64,000 nucleotides of DNA, taken from assembly GCF_007741515.1 (NCBI RefSeq), contig NZ_CP036263.1, positions 3,955,178-4,019,177 of the forward strand. Direction: 5' to 3'. Made by a program: the position numbers and the translations under genes. The DNA is from Adhaeretor mobilis (GTDB taxonomy: Bacteria > Planctomycetota > Planctomycetia > Pirellulales > Lacipirellulaceae). Every line of letters begins with the position of its first letter. Within the stretch, counting starts at the first letter, position 1. Below, piece by piece: positions 15,850 to 27,752 of this stretch. Below the pieces are notes generated by a model that worked only from the letters and a program-made list of their open reading frames with translations, did not search any database and was not told where the DNA came from.

Positions 15850-17358
15850 ATTAACAACTATTTCTTCATCGCTGTTTTCATCAGTCTTATGGCCCCGCTC
15901 TCGCCGTCAGCAAATGCGAAAGAGGCGGTAGTCGTCAATTCTATAGATGAATTGCGGGAGGCGATCAAAGAGACGTCTCCTGGGTCGGTCATCGAGCTGG
16001 CCGACGGTGTTTACGATCTTCAGCGTGATCTCGAACTCAAGAGACAAATAGGCACGTCCGCCGCACCAATCACGATTCGTGCTCAACATCTCTTGAAGGC
16101 TGAGTTCAGCGGCAATCACATTGTGAAATTACGGGACTCAGAGTACCTGGTGCTGGAAGGATTCCGCTTCACCTTGAAAGCGGACGTCCATGGAAAAGGA
16201 GGCGCTCTCAGCGTACGAAACTGTCATCATTGCCGAATCACGCGCAACGACTTCGAGCTAGCCGAACAGGACACCGGTGACAAAAACCAAACCTGGCTGA
16301 CCCTGGACGGGCTCAAGAGCGGACACAATCTCATTGATCGGAATCGATTCTCAAACAAGAAGAAGCCAGGGCATTTCATCTTTGTCACCGGTGAAGATGA
16401 GTACGTCTCTCAGCAAGACATCATTGAGCGTAATCACTTTGCAAATCGGGCGTATGGAAACGACTCCAATGGGTTTGAGACCATTCGTGTCGGCGAGAGT
16501 CGTATCGGGAACGCGGGGGGGAAGTCATCGACGACCATTCGAGACAACCTTTTTGAAAAGTGTCAGGGCGAAGATGAAATGATCTCGTTTAAAGTCGGCG
16601 GAGGCTCGTTTACTGGCAATACCATTTTGAATTGCCACGGGAGCGTCGTCTTTCGGAACGGCAACGATGGAGTATTTGCTAACAACATGATTTTGAATAC
16701 CTATGCTAAGCGTCCCTTCGAAGCCTATCGCTCAGGAGGCATTCGATTCTATGGCTCTGGGCATCGCGTGTTTAACAATTATTTTGAAGGGCTGGATGGC
16801 ACTTCGATGAAAGCGCCCTTGGCGTTGATGCACGGAGCGCCGGCAGGCAGTGGCTCACTGGGGGTCGCTGACGGACTACCGGCGGTCGATTGTCAGGTGG
16901 TCCACAACACTTGGGTGCGCTGTGCGCAACTTCGTATTGGTATGTCTTCGAAAAAGCGTCCGCTCAAACCTCAGGATTGCATATTTAGCAACAATCTCGT
17001 GTCCGAGACGAACGATGATCGCCTGCTGGAACTCTACGAAGCCGAGGGCGTTCAGTTTCGCGGAAATATTCTTCACGCCACGAACGGCAAAGAAACGGGA
17101 GTCGAAGGGATGACCGACAAGCAGGCTTTCCAAATCGCCGATCCTAAGCTGAATCGCACCGGCAAGGTAATGCGCCTCGCACCTGGCTCGCCGGCAATTG
17201 ACAACGCATGGAGTGCTTTTCTTTACGTCCATGAAGACATGAATGGTCAGCCGCGAGACGATAAACCTGACGTTGGAGCTGATGAGTATTCCCCGGGATC
17301 GAGCGTTGAAAGAAATCCACTTACTCCAGATGAAGTCGGGCCTCACACCGTCGAGTAG
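15850..17358 (+). CDS. PL6-family polysaccharide lyase, probable ATT start
   Basis: 502 residues if read from ATT at 15850. Numbered that way, the beta-helix core carries Lys248 (MISFKVGG) and Arg269 (VVFRNGND), 21 apart as in PL6 catalytic pairs, although the usual His after Arg is Asn here. The first conventional start is ATG at 15889, but it cuts through a signal peptide: the 13 codons before it in frame encode NNYFFIAVFISL, giving a natural leader ending at SANA-KEA. An AAGGA site lies about 10 bases before the ATT, and no ATG, GTG or TTG occurs at a useful place upstream in frame. It follows the bimodular lyase by 5 bases, so it is in the same operon. No PEP-CTERM tail. Confidence 0.88.
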   Translation: MNNYFFIAVFISLMAPLSPSANAKEAVVVNSIDELREAIKETSPGSVIELADGVYDLQRDLELKRQIGTSAAPITIRAQHLLKAEFSGNHIVKLRDSEYLVLEGFRFTLKADVHGKGGALSVRNCHHCRITRNDFELAEQDTGDKNQTWLTLDGLKSGHNLIDRNRFSNKKKPGHFIFVTGEDEYVSQQDIIERNHFANRAYGNDSNGFETIRVGESRIGNAGGKSSTTIRDNLFEKCQGEDEMISFKVGGGSFTGNTILNCHGSVVFRNGNDGVFANNMILNTYAKRPFEAYRSGGIRFYGSGHRVFNNYFEGLDGTSMKAPLALMHGAPAGSGSLGVADGLPAVDCQVVHNTWVRCAQLRIGMSSKKRPLKPQDCIFSNNLVSETNDDRLLELYEAEGVQFRGNILHATNGKETGVEGMTDKQAFQIADPKLNRTGKVMRLAPGSPAIDNAWSAFLYVHEDMNGQPRDDKPDVGADEYSPGSSVERNPLTPDEVGPHTVE

Positions 17359-18072
17359 GCGTCTAACCCCACGATAGCCGGCCTGTAAAACAAGCAGATC
17401 ACGGTGTTCTCCACCGTAGCCTGCCCCTAGGAATCCAGATTCTGCGTTGACTAGCGGCGTCGGCGAGCGACTCCTTGACCACCGCAAACCCAGTAGTAGT
17501 GCACAGGCCGGTTAAGGAACGCTAATCGTGTCGATAGCTACCCCAACGAGGTCGTCGGCAATGGCGGCCAAACACAGAAATGCCAGCTACGAGCCGCCAA
17601 AAAGCACGAGACCACACTATGCCATCACTGATCCCATCAAGAAAGTGAAAGTAGTGCAGACGCCTGCTTGCAGACGCTGAGCCCCCCTCCCTCTTTAGCC
17701 CAATTGCTGAATTCCAAAACGGCTTGCCGCACCACGCCATAACATGATCAGGGGGGGAGTACGAACATTGCTGCTGTAAGCAGCCGATCTGGCCCCAAAA
17801 TCACGGGCCAACAGGCACGTGGATATCGGTGAGGGCTCATCGCTTCTGCACCAGCCAGCCTCCGCTCGCTCTGGGCCACGGGTAGCCGCAGTAGGTGCGC
17901 TGGTGCGACCGGTCTAATCCCACCACAGAAGCCGAGAACGTGTCGAGTTTTTCATCAGTGGTTTTCCGTAGATTTGACTCACTAACACCGCAATCTATGG
18001 TTTCACATGGCATTCGGCACCAGCTGACTGCTTCTCGGAAACCCGCAGTTACGCACCAAACGAGCCCGCACC
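17359..18072. other. 714-bp gene-poor region with a long-range inverted repeat
   Basis: CCGGCCTGT (17378-17386) and ACAGGCCGG (17503-17511) are complementary across about 116 bases. A possible 39-codon reading frame starts at ATG 17560 (MAAKHRNASY..., Lys/Arg/Pro-rich, TGA near 17679) with no Shine-Dalgarno; I do not call it. The GTCTAATCCCACC at about 17914 resembles a tRNA T-arm but has no cloverleaf around it. No riboswitch class was recognised. The right part must contain the promoter of the GGDEF gene. Confidence 0.45.
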
Positions 18073-19572
18073 ATGCTTCTCGGCATTGCCTTTACTAGTG
18101 TATTGATCGACGTCGGCCTCTCTTTGATTGCCGTCGTGGTCGGATTCTTGGGCGCGTATTTCTACCTACAACACACGGCTCATGCTAACCTGAAAGAGGG
18201 CGTTTCGGACCTGACCGAAGCTGAGCAAGCGCAGGCGGAGAATGATGCGGAACGCGCCAGCATGGCGGTCGATCAAGTTCGTGACCTCACCCGTGCCGTG
18301 GCAAGCGACGTCACTGAGCACAGTTCAGTAATCGAGGGCATAAGTAACCAGCTCAATGCCATCGACCAGACGAGTAAAGACTCCAGCCTAGCAATAGCCA
18401 ATGCGATTGCCCAAATGCTGGGGGCCAACGGACAATTGCAAGCTCGCCTGGAAGAAGCAGAGCAAAAGATTAAGAACCAAGCCGAAGAGCTGCGAACACA
18501 AGAGACCGAGGCTCGCACGGACTCCCTCACAAAACTGGCCAATAGAAGAGCCTTCGATCACTCCCTAGAGCACAATCTTGAGAAGTTTTGCAAAGAGCGA
18601 GTTCCGTTCGCAATGATCTTGCTCGACGTAGATCACTTCAAGAAATTCAACGACACCCACGGCCACCAAGCAGGTGATGAAGTCTTACGTGTGGTGGGTC
18701 GGACACTCAATGACGTCGTCAAAAAAACCGACTTACCATGCCGCTACGGCGGGGAAGAGTTCGCCATTGTGCTACCTAGCACGAATGCTCAACAGGGCCG
18801 CGTGGCTGCTGAACGCGTTCGCAAGGCCATTGAAGCGGCAACCGTGCCATTTGAGGGCAAGAACCTCAAGGTGACCGCCAGTGTAGGCCTCACCGAAGTG
18901 GCCCGGGGCGACCAAACAGATCAAATTATTCGCCGTGCCGACGATGCGGTTTACGCTGCCAAAGATAACGGACGCAATCGCAGCTACTGGCAAGACGGCC
19001 TAGAGTGCCTGCCTATCGTTAAAGGAGGCGGGCAGCTCCACTCGACTCAATCCACCAAGAAAACTGCTACTGTGAATAGTGGCAGTCTAGCTTCCCTCAC
19101 CGATTCGGATGCTTTTGTTGATGAACTCAGTCGCCGCGTGGCTGAAAACAATCGCTATGGGGTATCTCTCTCGGTGATGCACCTGCAGATCTGTGACTTC
19201 GCGGAGCATCAGGCCAAATTTGGTGAAGCTGTGGGCGAGTTGCTGATCGAATCCGTCGGTGGCTACATTAGAAGCACGTTGCGCGAGATGGATCTACTGG
19301 GCGATCTCAGCAACGGTCATTTTACGATAATGCTGCCGGGCAGCGGCGAACACGAAGCAAAGCTAGTTGGCAAACGTATCCAAACTGCGATCTCCAACTG
19401 CGTGATTCCTATGGGCAAGAATCCGTTGCGACTTGAGATGAATCTCGGAGTTGCAGTTGTGGAACCTGACGACGATGCCGTCTCGCTGTTGGACCGCGCC
19501 AGAGAGCTCATGGAACGAACGGCCAAGGGTTTACCTATCGACGTCTACGAACAGGTCGCGGCAAGGGTGTGA
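18073..19572 (+). CDS. membrane-anchored diguanylate cyclase with a second, degenerate GGDEF domain
   Basis: 499 residues. One N-terminal transmembrane helix (residues 8-30), then a coiled-coil-like Ala/Gln/Glu-rich linker (40-145), then a GGDEF domain with GGEEF at 226-230 and LLDVDHFKKFNDTHGH upstream; it should make c-di-GMP from two GTP. The product-inhibition I-site RxxD is KKTD here, so feedback inhibition may be lost. A second GGDEF-like domain covers about 345-495 (LSVMHLQICDF, then SNGHFTIMLPGSG), where the signature is replaced by SNGHF and is surely inactive. It may act as a GTP or partner sensor. Isolated from other signalling genes in this window. Confidence 0.92.
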   Translation: MLLGIAFTSVLIDVGLSLIAVVVGFLGAYFYLQHTAHANLKEGVSDLTEAEQAQAENDAERASMAVDQVRDLTRAVASDVTEHSSVIEGISNQLNAIDQTSKDSSLAIANAIAQMLGANGQLQARLEEAEQKIKNQAEELRTQETEARTDSLTKLANRRAFDHSLEHNLEKFCKERVPFAMILLDVDHFKKFNDTHGHQAGDEVLRVVGRTLNDVVKKTDLPCRYGGEEFAIVLPSTNAQQGRVAAERVRKAIEAATVPFEGKNLKVTASVGLTEVARGDQTDQIIRRADDAVYAAKDNGRNRSYWQDGLECLPIVKGGGQLHSTQSTKKTATVNSGSLASLTDSDAFVDELSRRVAENNRYGVSLSVMHLQICDFAEHQAKFGEAVGELLIESVGGYIRSTLREMDLLGDLSNGHFTIMLPGSGEHEAKLVGKRIQTAISNCVIPMGKNPLRLEMNLGVAVVEPDDDAVSLLDRARELMERTAKGLPIDVYEQVAARV

Positions 19573-19663
19573 GGGCAATAGTCAGCCCTTCGCTTCTGCC
19601 TTCTCAGTCACCGACTATTCCATAAGACACTGATTATTCTTCGGCAGTTGCTATAATCTCGCT

Positions 19664-20149
19664 ATGCCCAGCGAAACCAATCCGCCGCCAATGCTCCCGC
19701 CAGAAGCGAAGATGATTGGCACGGCGGCCTCAAGAAAGCCGGGAATTCGGTTCAGCATGAAGTCTTTGCTGATTGCAATGACCGGCGTAGCTGTGATTTG
19801 CGGCCTTTCGATTGCTTTGCCAGCCGAGATTTCACTAGTCTTCGTTGGCCTGATTTGGTTCGCGATCACCGGATTGATCTTTACAACTCTTTTCTTCGCG
19901 AGCGGGGAAATGCGCGCCTTTAGTATTGGTGCAGCAATTGTGGCCTCCTCGATGTGGACCGGCATTGGTGGGCAGTTCTTCCAAGGAATCCATCGAGTCC
20001 TCTACTTCCTGCTGGGCGGCACTGAGGTGCCACGTGGCTTAGCCGCGTGGGTCGACCTGCTGGTAATCATCGTCGCAGCAATTGCCAACGCAGTCTTCTG
20101 CGTTCACGTCAAACGCTTCATTGATCGACACAACCAAGGTGAGAAGTAG
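19664..20149 (+). CDS. small four-helix membrane protein, unknown function
   Basis: 161 residues. A Pro-rich N-terminus is followed by four hydrophobic segments (around residues 30-50, 53-77, 85-106 and 125-148) with a charged HVKRFIDRHNQ end. No family recognised. It stands alone between the GGDEF gene and the rRNA operon leader. Confidence 0.75.
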   Translation: MPSETNPPPMLPPEAKMIGTAASRKPGIRFSMKSLLIAMTGVAVICGLSIALPAEISLVFVGLIWFAITGLIFTTLFFASGEMRAFSIGAAIVASSMWTGIGGQFFQGIHRVLYFLLGGTEVPRGLAAWVDLLVIIVAAIANAVFCVHVKRFIDRHNQGEK

Positions 20150-20842
20150 CTGTAAAAGCTTACCGCTTTTACCATCGCCGCACGGCTCCGGGAAAGCTTT
20201 CTGTAAATTCTTCCTAACTCCCCTTGAACGATGCTCACATGCCCCTACAATTCGAGCCGATGAACGGGGAACGCTAGCAAAACTTGCTGGCCCCGATCAT
20301 CCCAAGGCTTGGAGGCCTTCTTGCGACCACTCTGGTTCGTGAAATTTTCTCCAAAAAACTTTCTGCGAGGGGTTTCACTCCCCGGACAGATCGCTAAGAT
20401 TTAGGATTCCCGCCCACAAGTTGGTGCAAGCAGTAAGAGTCGCGATTTTTTGAAATCGACTCTTCCCGCTTCCCCTCACTTGTGAGAGGTAGGCTCTCCC
20501 TGAGAGCCACGGCAACAGCCAATAGTGTTACTTCAACTGTACGACTTCCGTCGACGACTTTAGTGACATGCGGCTTAGCCAAACGATCTTTGACAATTTG
20601 GTGTTTTAAGCAAGAGTGGCATCTGAAGATTCACGATGCTTCTGGAGCGGCGAGTTTCACGACTCGTTTAGCAAGAGAAGCGTTAAGTGATTTTCCTTTG
20701 TCCTTAGACAAGATAATTTGAAGCGTTACTCAAGAGATCAACAGTGGCTTAGGCGCCACTGCCAAATCTCTTTGTAGCTTAATCATTTGTCGAATTGCTG
20801 GATGCTCACTGCGGAGACCTTCGGGTTGATGGAGTGCTAGCG
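20150..20842. other. leader region of the 23S-5S rRNA operon, no 16S gene present
   Basis: About 690 bases with no gene. A 16S rRNA 3' end (anti-Shine-Dalgarno region) and spacer tRNAs, which would normally sit here, are absent. An 8-bp hairpin GTAAAAGC/GCTTTTAC lies at 20152-20172, just after the preceding gene. An imperfect hairpin GAGTCGcGATTT/AAATCGACTC lies at 20437-20462. A boxA-like site lies near 20585. I could not place the rRNA promoter with confidence; it should be upstream of the boxA. Confidence 0.6.
20584..20597 (+). promoter_or_regulatory. boxA-like rRNA antitermination element
   Basis: GATCTTTGACAATT closely resembles the boxA of rRNA leaders (TGCTCTTTAACAA type), which loads NusB/S10 antitermination complexes. 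It lies about 260 bases before the 23S 5' end and implies a separate promoter for the 23S-5S unit. Confidence 0.55.
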
Positions 20843-20860
20843 GAGAGCTTTTGATAAATG

Positions 20861-20869
<9 letters not shown>
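20843..20869 (+). other. 5' arm of the 23S rRNA processing stem
   Basis: This 27-base segment is complementary, with one mismatch, to 23777-23803 at the other end of the 23S gene; 20853-20869 pairs perfectly. Such stems bring 23S ends together and are cut by RNase III. Confidence 0.8.
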
Positions 20870-23776
<2,907 letters not shown>

Positions 23777-23789
<13 letters not shown>

Positions 23790-23803
23790 TATCAAACGCT
23801 CTC
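23777..23803 (+). other. 3' arm of the 23S rRNA processing stem
   Basis: Complement of 20843-20869: GCTTGACCACATTTATC pairs perfectly with the 5' arm, and the pairing continues through CGCTCTC after one mismatch. Confidence 0.8.
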
Positions 23804-23900
23804 AAACTTTGTTTGAGGACGAAGGATAAGAAGGTCCACTCTTGCAAACAAAACACCAAAACGTTAGGTGGCATCGGTCGACAGGTCGATGTCATCTTTT

Positions 23901-24009
23901 CTGGTGACCATATGTACGTGGAGACACCTGTTCCCATTCCGAACACAGTAGTTAAGCGCGTCCAGCCGATGATAGTGAGAGCACTCGCGAAAGTAGGTAT
24001 CGCCAGGTT
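23901..24009 (+). rRNA. 5S ribosomal RNA
   Basis: About 109 bases. CTGGTGACCATA at the 5' end pairs with TATCGCCAGG at the 3' end to form helix I. GAGACACCTGTTCCCATTCC followed by GAACACAGTAGTTAAGC is the conserved loop A/helix III region. It lies about 110 bases after 23S and directly before a strong terminator. Confidence 0.95.
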
Positions 24010-24013
24010 TTAT

Positions 24014-24050
24014 AAAACCCACCCGGGAGAAATTCCGGGTGGGTTTTTTT
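24014..24050 (+). terminator. Rho-independent terminator of the 23S-5S operon
   Basis: AAAACCCACCCGG and CCGGGTGGGTTTT form a 13-bp GC-rich stem followed by a T-tract, five bases after 5S. Confidence 0.95.
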
Positions 24051-24263
24051 ATTGCGCTGAGGTCTCGAAAACAGCCGCTCGCCGGCTTAGCCGCTAACCA
24101 AGGCGCTCAAGTCCCGTTGGTTAGGAAGCTCGCAGAGTGCAAGGGCAAAGTATTGTAACGCTCAAATAACCCGTTAGGATGGGGGGGGTTGGTGGAGTTC
24201 TGCAAAGACCTGCTGTCTTCCGCTATTCATACAGGGGCAACATCTTTTATACGGAGCAGGCTA

Positions 24264-25721
24264 ATGACACTCAAAACAAGCAATTCGACGGCAAGACTCA
24301 CTCTCGTGCTGATCGCCGTGGCAATCTTGACATGGATTCTAACTTCTAGGGCTGAGGCAATCGTCGATGGGCAGCTAAACCTTCGCTACGCCAACCCGGC
24401 CGACGAATCGGCAGGCGGAACGTGGGACTTATTATTTCAAAGCACTGCTCCCGGTGGAGTATCAGGAATCCAGGCCCTCATCGGAGGTGCAACCGGCGTC
24501 ACCGGGGTCGATACCCCGATTAATGCAATCGTTCCCAACACCGACGTTTGGGACAATTCGGGGGACACGATTTTTCGTTTTCAGCCCATTTCTGGTGGTG
24601 CTGAAGTCGCCGCTGGCGACGCACTCTCGGGAGTCCTGCTCACGGGCATCGGCACTGGTGGCATGACTGCGGGCAACATTCCCGAGGACGATCTCTTCCC
24701 CAATAACGTCGTAGGCGATGATCCTTGGGACAATTCCGCATTGATCGCCTCGGGCACATTCGGTTCTAGCCGACCCAGCCTCACGATCGTCGCCAATGAG
24801 TTTGTGGGAGGAAGTGCAGTCTCCGCCACGATCGGCGATGTTGCAGTCCGCGGCGATGCTGCCATTGATGGCTTTGGAGCAGAAGAAATGCTCCTCGGAG
24901 ATGCGGATCGCAGTGGCACTATCGCCAACAACGACTTCAACATCGTCATCAATAACTTCAACACTAGCGGCAAGGGCTGGGACACGGGTGATGTCGACGG
25001 GACCAGCACGGGGCTAGTCAACGAAGATGATCGAAACATCGTCCTCGACAACTTTTTCCAATCAGCCGCAGATCCGAGCAGCGGATCTCTGGCATTGAAT
25101 TCAAGTCCAGCCAACACTGCCGCGGCAGCTTTCCCAGTTCCATTTACCTTGGACGCCAAAGTTACTGCTGCATTCGATCTGAGCAACACCCCCGTTGCGC
25201 TGCCGAATTTCAATCAGCCGGTCGGAACGCCCCTGGTTTATCAGGTCGAGTTCAGTGTCGAGACGTTGGCAGTTTTCCCCGGCGAACTTGGTTTCGCCAA
25301 TGTCGGGTTTAGCATTGTCACGGACAATCTGGACGACAGTTCTTCCGACTGGACACCGTCTGCGGAATCCGCCTTACTTCTCGAAACCAATCTGGATGCG
25401 GGTCTCCCTGACGACCTGGAAGGCATCCTCGCCTCGATCGCAGGTGGGTTGGACGATCCCTTGGACCTACGCACTCAGATCGGCCAGAACGGAGCAACCG
25501 TCATCGGATCGATTCTTGTCGAGTGGGATGGCGTGACGCCAGCCTCGTTATCCACTGCCGGAGTCTTATTCTCCGCTAACTCATTCAACGGTCAGTTCTT
25601 GCCATCAGTAGGCGGTGCCTCGACCACAATTCTGTTTGGATCCGTGCCCGAGCCCAGTTCGCTGATGTTACTCGTGACGACCATTTGTGGATGCCTAGTG
25701 ACTGGTCGCAAGAGATCGTAG
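24264..25721 (+). CDS. PEP-CTERM protein with dockerin-like repeats, function unknown
   Basis: 485-residue secreted protein. GGAGCAGG lies a few bases upstream of the ATG at 24264, and the leader ends near SRAEA. Residues 210-265 contain two EF-hand-like dockerin motifs (GDADRSGTIANNDFNIV and GDVDGTSTGLVNEDDRNIV). The C-terminus SVPEPSSLMLLVTTICGCLV followed by GRKRS is a PEP-CTERM signal. The remainder is Gly/Asn/Asp/Val-rich and probably beta-rich, with an arrangement reminiscent of cohesin-like or outer-surface planctomycete proteins; this is not certain. It is monocistronic, between the rRNA terminator and the IS3 remnant. Confidence 0.88.
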   Translation: MTLKTSNSTARLTLVLIAVAILTWILTSRAEAIVDGQLNLRYANPADESAGGTWDLLFQSTAPGGVSGIQALIGGATGVTGVDTPINAIVPNTDVWDNSGDTIFRFQPISGGAEVAAGDALSGVLLTGIGTGGMTAGNIPEDDLFPNNVVGDDPWDNSALIASGTFGSSRPSLTIVANEFVGGSAVSATIGDVAVRGDAAIDGFGAEEMLLGDADRSGTIANNDFNIVINNFNTSGKGWDTGDVDGTSTGLVNEDDRNIVLDNFFQSAADPSSGSLALNSSPANTAAAAFPVPFTLDAKVTAAFDLSNTPVALPNFNQPVGTPLVYQVEFSVETLAVFPGELGFANVGFSIVTDNLDDSSSDWTPSAESALLLETNLDAGLPDDLEGILASIAGGLDDPLDLRTQIGQNGATVIGSILVEWDGVTPASLSTAGVLFSANSFNGQFLPSVGGASTTILFGSVPEPSSLMLLVTTICGCLVTGRKRS

Positions 25722-25904
25722 TTGGTCATGCCTAGCTTCTCATGAAACTGGAATTACTCTCGGAATGCGTTAGCATTACTTCCGGAGAACGATTCCCGAA
25801 ATTCAATCGTGCTTGAGTTGCCCCGCACTGCCCAGCGCCTCATAATGCGTTTGAAATGGTGGTCGGATTGAATTCACCGGGGCTACAAGTCAGGGGGAGA
25901 AATC

Positions 25905-26535
25905 GTGAAGGACTGGTCAGAAAGTGATATCCAAGCACTCAAATCGCAACAAGCCAAAGATTTAGCGATTGAATTCTTGCAGCAACTTCATGCCAAACAG
26001 CAGGGACCACATCTGGGCATGGGACTTCATGTTTAACAAGACCAGCGGCGGCAGCCAGTTGAAGTGGCTAAGTATCGTGGACGAGTACTCGCGAGAATGT
26101 CTCGCGTTGAAGTGCGGCCGTAGCATCACCAGCGAGGATGTGATCGATACGCTGGCGGAGTTGTTCGCGATGCGTGGCGTTCCGCAGCACATCCCTAGTG
26201 ACAATGGACCAGAGTTCACGGCCCAGGCAATTCAGCGTTGGCTGAAGCAGCTTGAGATCGAAGCGTTGTACATCGAGCAAGGCAGTCCGTGGGAAAATGG
26301 CTATGCCGAGAGTTTCCACAGCCGCCTGCGAGATGAGTTTCTCGCGTTGGAAGAGTTTGAGAGTTTGGCCGCAGCACGGCAGCTGACCACGGCATGGAAG
26401 GACGATTACAACCATCATCGGCCACATGGCTCACTGGGGTACGTTGCCCCAGCGGAGTACGCGGCCCGCTTGGCAGCTTCCGTTCGGACTTCGGCTACGC
26501 CTCAGTCCTCAATCCAGCTGGCACGGGTGAAATAG
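25905..26535 (+). pseudogene. IS3-type transposase remnant (integrase core only) joined to an unrelated gene start
   Basis: From about 25990 to 26535 the frame used by ATG 25969 encodes an rve integrase core: WAWDF (first Asp), PSDNGPEF (second Asp) and ENGYAESFHSRLRDEF (Glu), then the NHHRPHGSLGY tail of IS3 OrfB. The N-terminal HTH_21 part is missing. Just upstream, a different frame starts at GTG 25905 after an AGGGGGAG site and encodes about 30 plausible residues (VKDWSESDIQALKSQQAKDL...) before running out. The two frames meet near 25985, consistent with a deletion that joined an older gene start to a decayed IS copy. No terminal repeats were found. Not expected to transpose. Confidence 0.82.
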
Positions 26536-26630
26536 GCATGTTTTTTTGCGGAACTCATGGCTTAATACCAGCTGTTGGTGAGTATCATAACTCATTGAGC
26601 CTCAATCATTCCTAGTAATGTCTATGCAGC

Positions 26631-27587
26631 ATGAACCAAGTACTACCATCACGATTGGTCTTGCTTCTGGCTCTCCTACTCGCTGAGCAGGCGATAGGGA
26701 GTGAGCTTGTCACCATGACCGATTGGGGGTCTGCAACTCTACAAGATGGCGTCTACGGCAATTTTTCTGGGATCTACAATCCCCGAACCACTTATTCCTA
26801 CGACAGGGAAGTCTTTGATAGAGACCCGTTGAGAAATCGAATCGACTGGGCCTTCACTGTCCAAACTCCTGAGTACCAGCGGATGGAGTGGAATTTCGAT
26901 GCCTACAGCACATTTTCTCCTGAAAGAACACTCACTGATCGGTTTGGCAATACAACCACCTATCCTGCTCATTACGATTCCACAGAGCTGACTGCTGAGA
27001 TCCCACTCGGTTTCAATGAGCCTGTGTATGTACGTGTCTCTTTGGAAGCCGCAGGAATTCGTGGAGTTGAGCGGTTGTCCGTCAACTACTTCGGAAGGTC
27101 TTTCACCTACGAGGCATCTCCCGCTACGCAAGAACTACTACCCTCGACCACTTTGATTCCAGACGGCACAACGACTGATCCACTAGACGTGCATAATTTT
27201 GTTGACTGGTTCGAAACTTCTGAGGATGGCGTGATCAATGTGGAACTTGAATCCGCCTATACCGAGGACGGAACTTTCCTTGATGGCGAGCTACGCCTAA
27301 TGTTCGATTTTGCGCAAGCCATCTCCTGGCAGGGCGACTATAATTTCGACGCGTTAATTAACGGCAGCGACTTTCTAGAGTGGCAGCTACGCGATAGTAA
27401 CACTACGGCACTACAACTATGGCAAACTAATTATGGAATCTTGGGGCCGCCGTCTGGCGGTGGTCCGGCGGCCGCTATGCTCGTACATCAACGGTCTGTG
27501 CCTGAGCCATCACAGATGGGGTTACTCGCCTTAGCTGCCTTGCAGCTTATCTTTCCGAGAGCTAAGAGACGCAACCTTTTTTTCTAG
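26631..27587 (+). CDS. PEP-CTERM protein, secreted, function unknown
   Basis: 318 residues with a short hydrophobic leader (LVLLLALLLAEQAIGS). The middle is aromatic- and Thr-rich with probable beta structure. Near residue 245 a reduced dockerin-like motif (GDYNFDALINGSDFLEWQL) is seen, then SVPEPSQMGLLALAALQLIF and a basic KRRN tail, a slightly weaker PEP-CTERM signal than in the other four proteins here. It is the only gene between the IS3 remnant and the membrane protein at 27753. Confidence 0.82.
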   Translation: MNQVLPSRLVLLLALLLAEQAIGSELVTMTDWGSATLQDGVYGNFSGIYNPRTTYSYDREVFDRDPLRNRIDWAFTVQTPEYQRMEWNFDAYSTFSPERTLTDRFGNTTTYPAHYDSTELTAEIPLGFNEPVYVRVSLEAAGIRGVERLSVNYFGRSFTYEASPATQELLPSTTLIPDGTTTDPLDVHNFVDWFETSEDGVINVELESAYTEDGTFLDGELRLMFDFAQAISWQGDYNFDALINGSDFLEWQLRDSNTTALQLWQTNYGILGPPSGGGPAAAMLVHQRSVPEPSQMGLLALAALQLIFPRAKRRNLFF

Positions 27588-27752
27588 GGTAGATTCTAGT
27601 TTCGGGAATCTCCCTTAAGTACCAAATCTCCGCGGCTCGTTGCTAGCAAAGCAAGTATCGCGGCAGTGAGGCAGTTGCATTAAAGTGCTATTCGCACGTT
27701 CACTACTTTTTTCGTGTTCCGACGTAGCATATTTCGCCGAACTATTGGGAAT

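Noticed and set aside
16876-17487. 203-codon ORF antisense to the PL6 lyase end
   Set aside because: Overlaps a well-supported PL6 gene; its product has no recognisable family.
17905-17930. tRNA T-arm-like GTCTAATCCCACC
   Set aside because: No acceptor stem, D-arm or anticodon arm can be drawn around it.
23813-24097. 94-codon ORF across the 23S-5S spacer, 5S rRNA and terminator
   Set aside because: It overlaps the 5S gene and the rRNA terminator; not a real gene.
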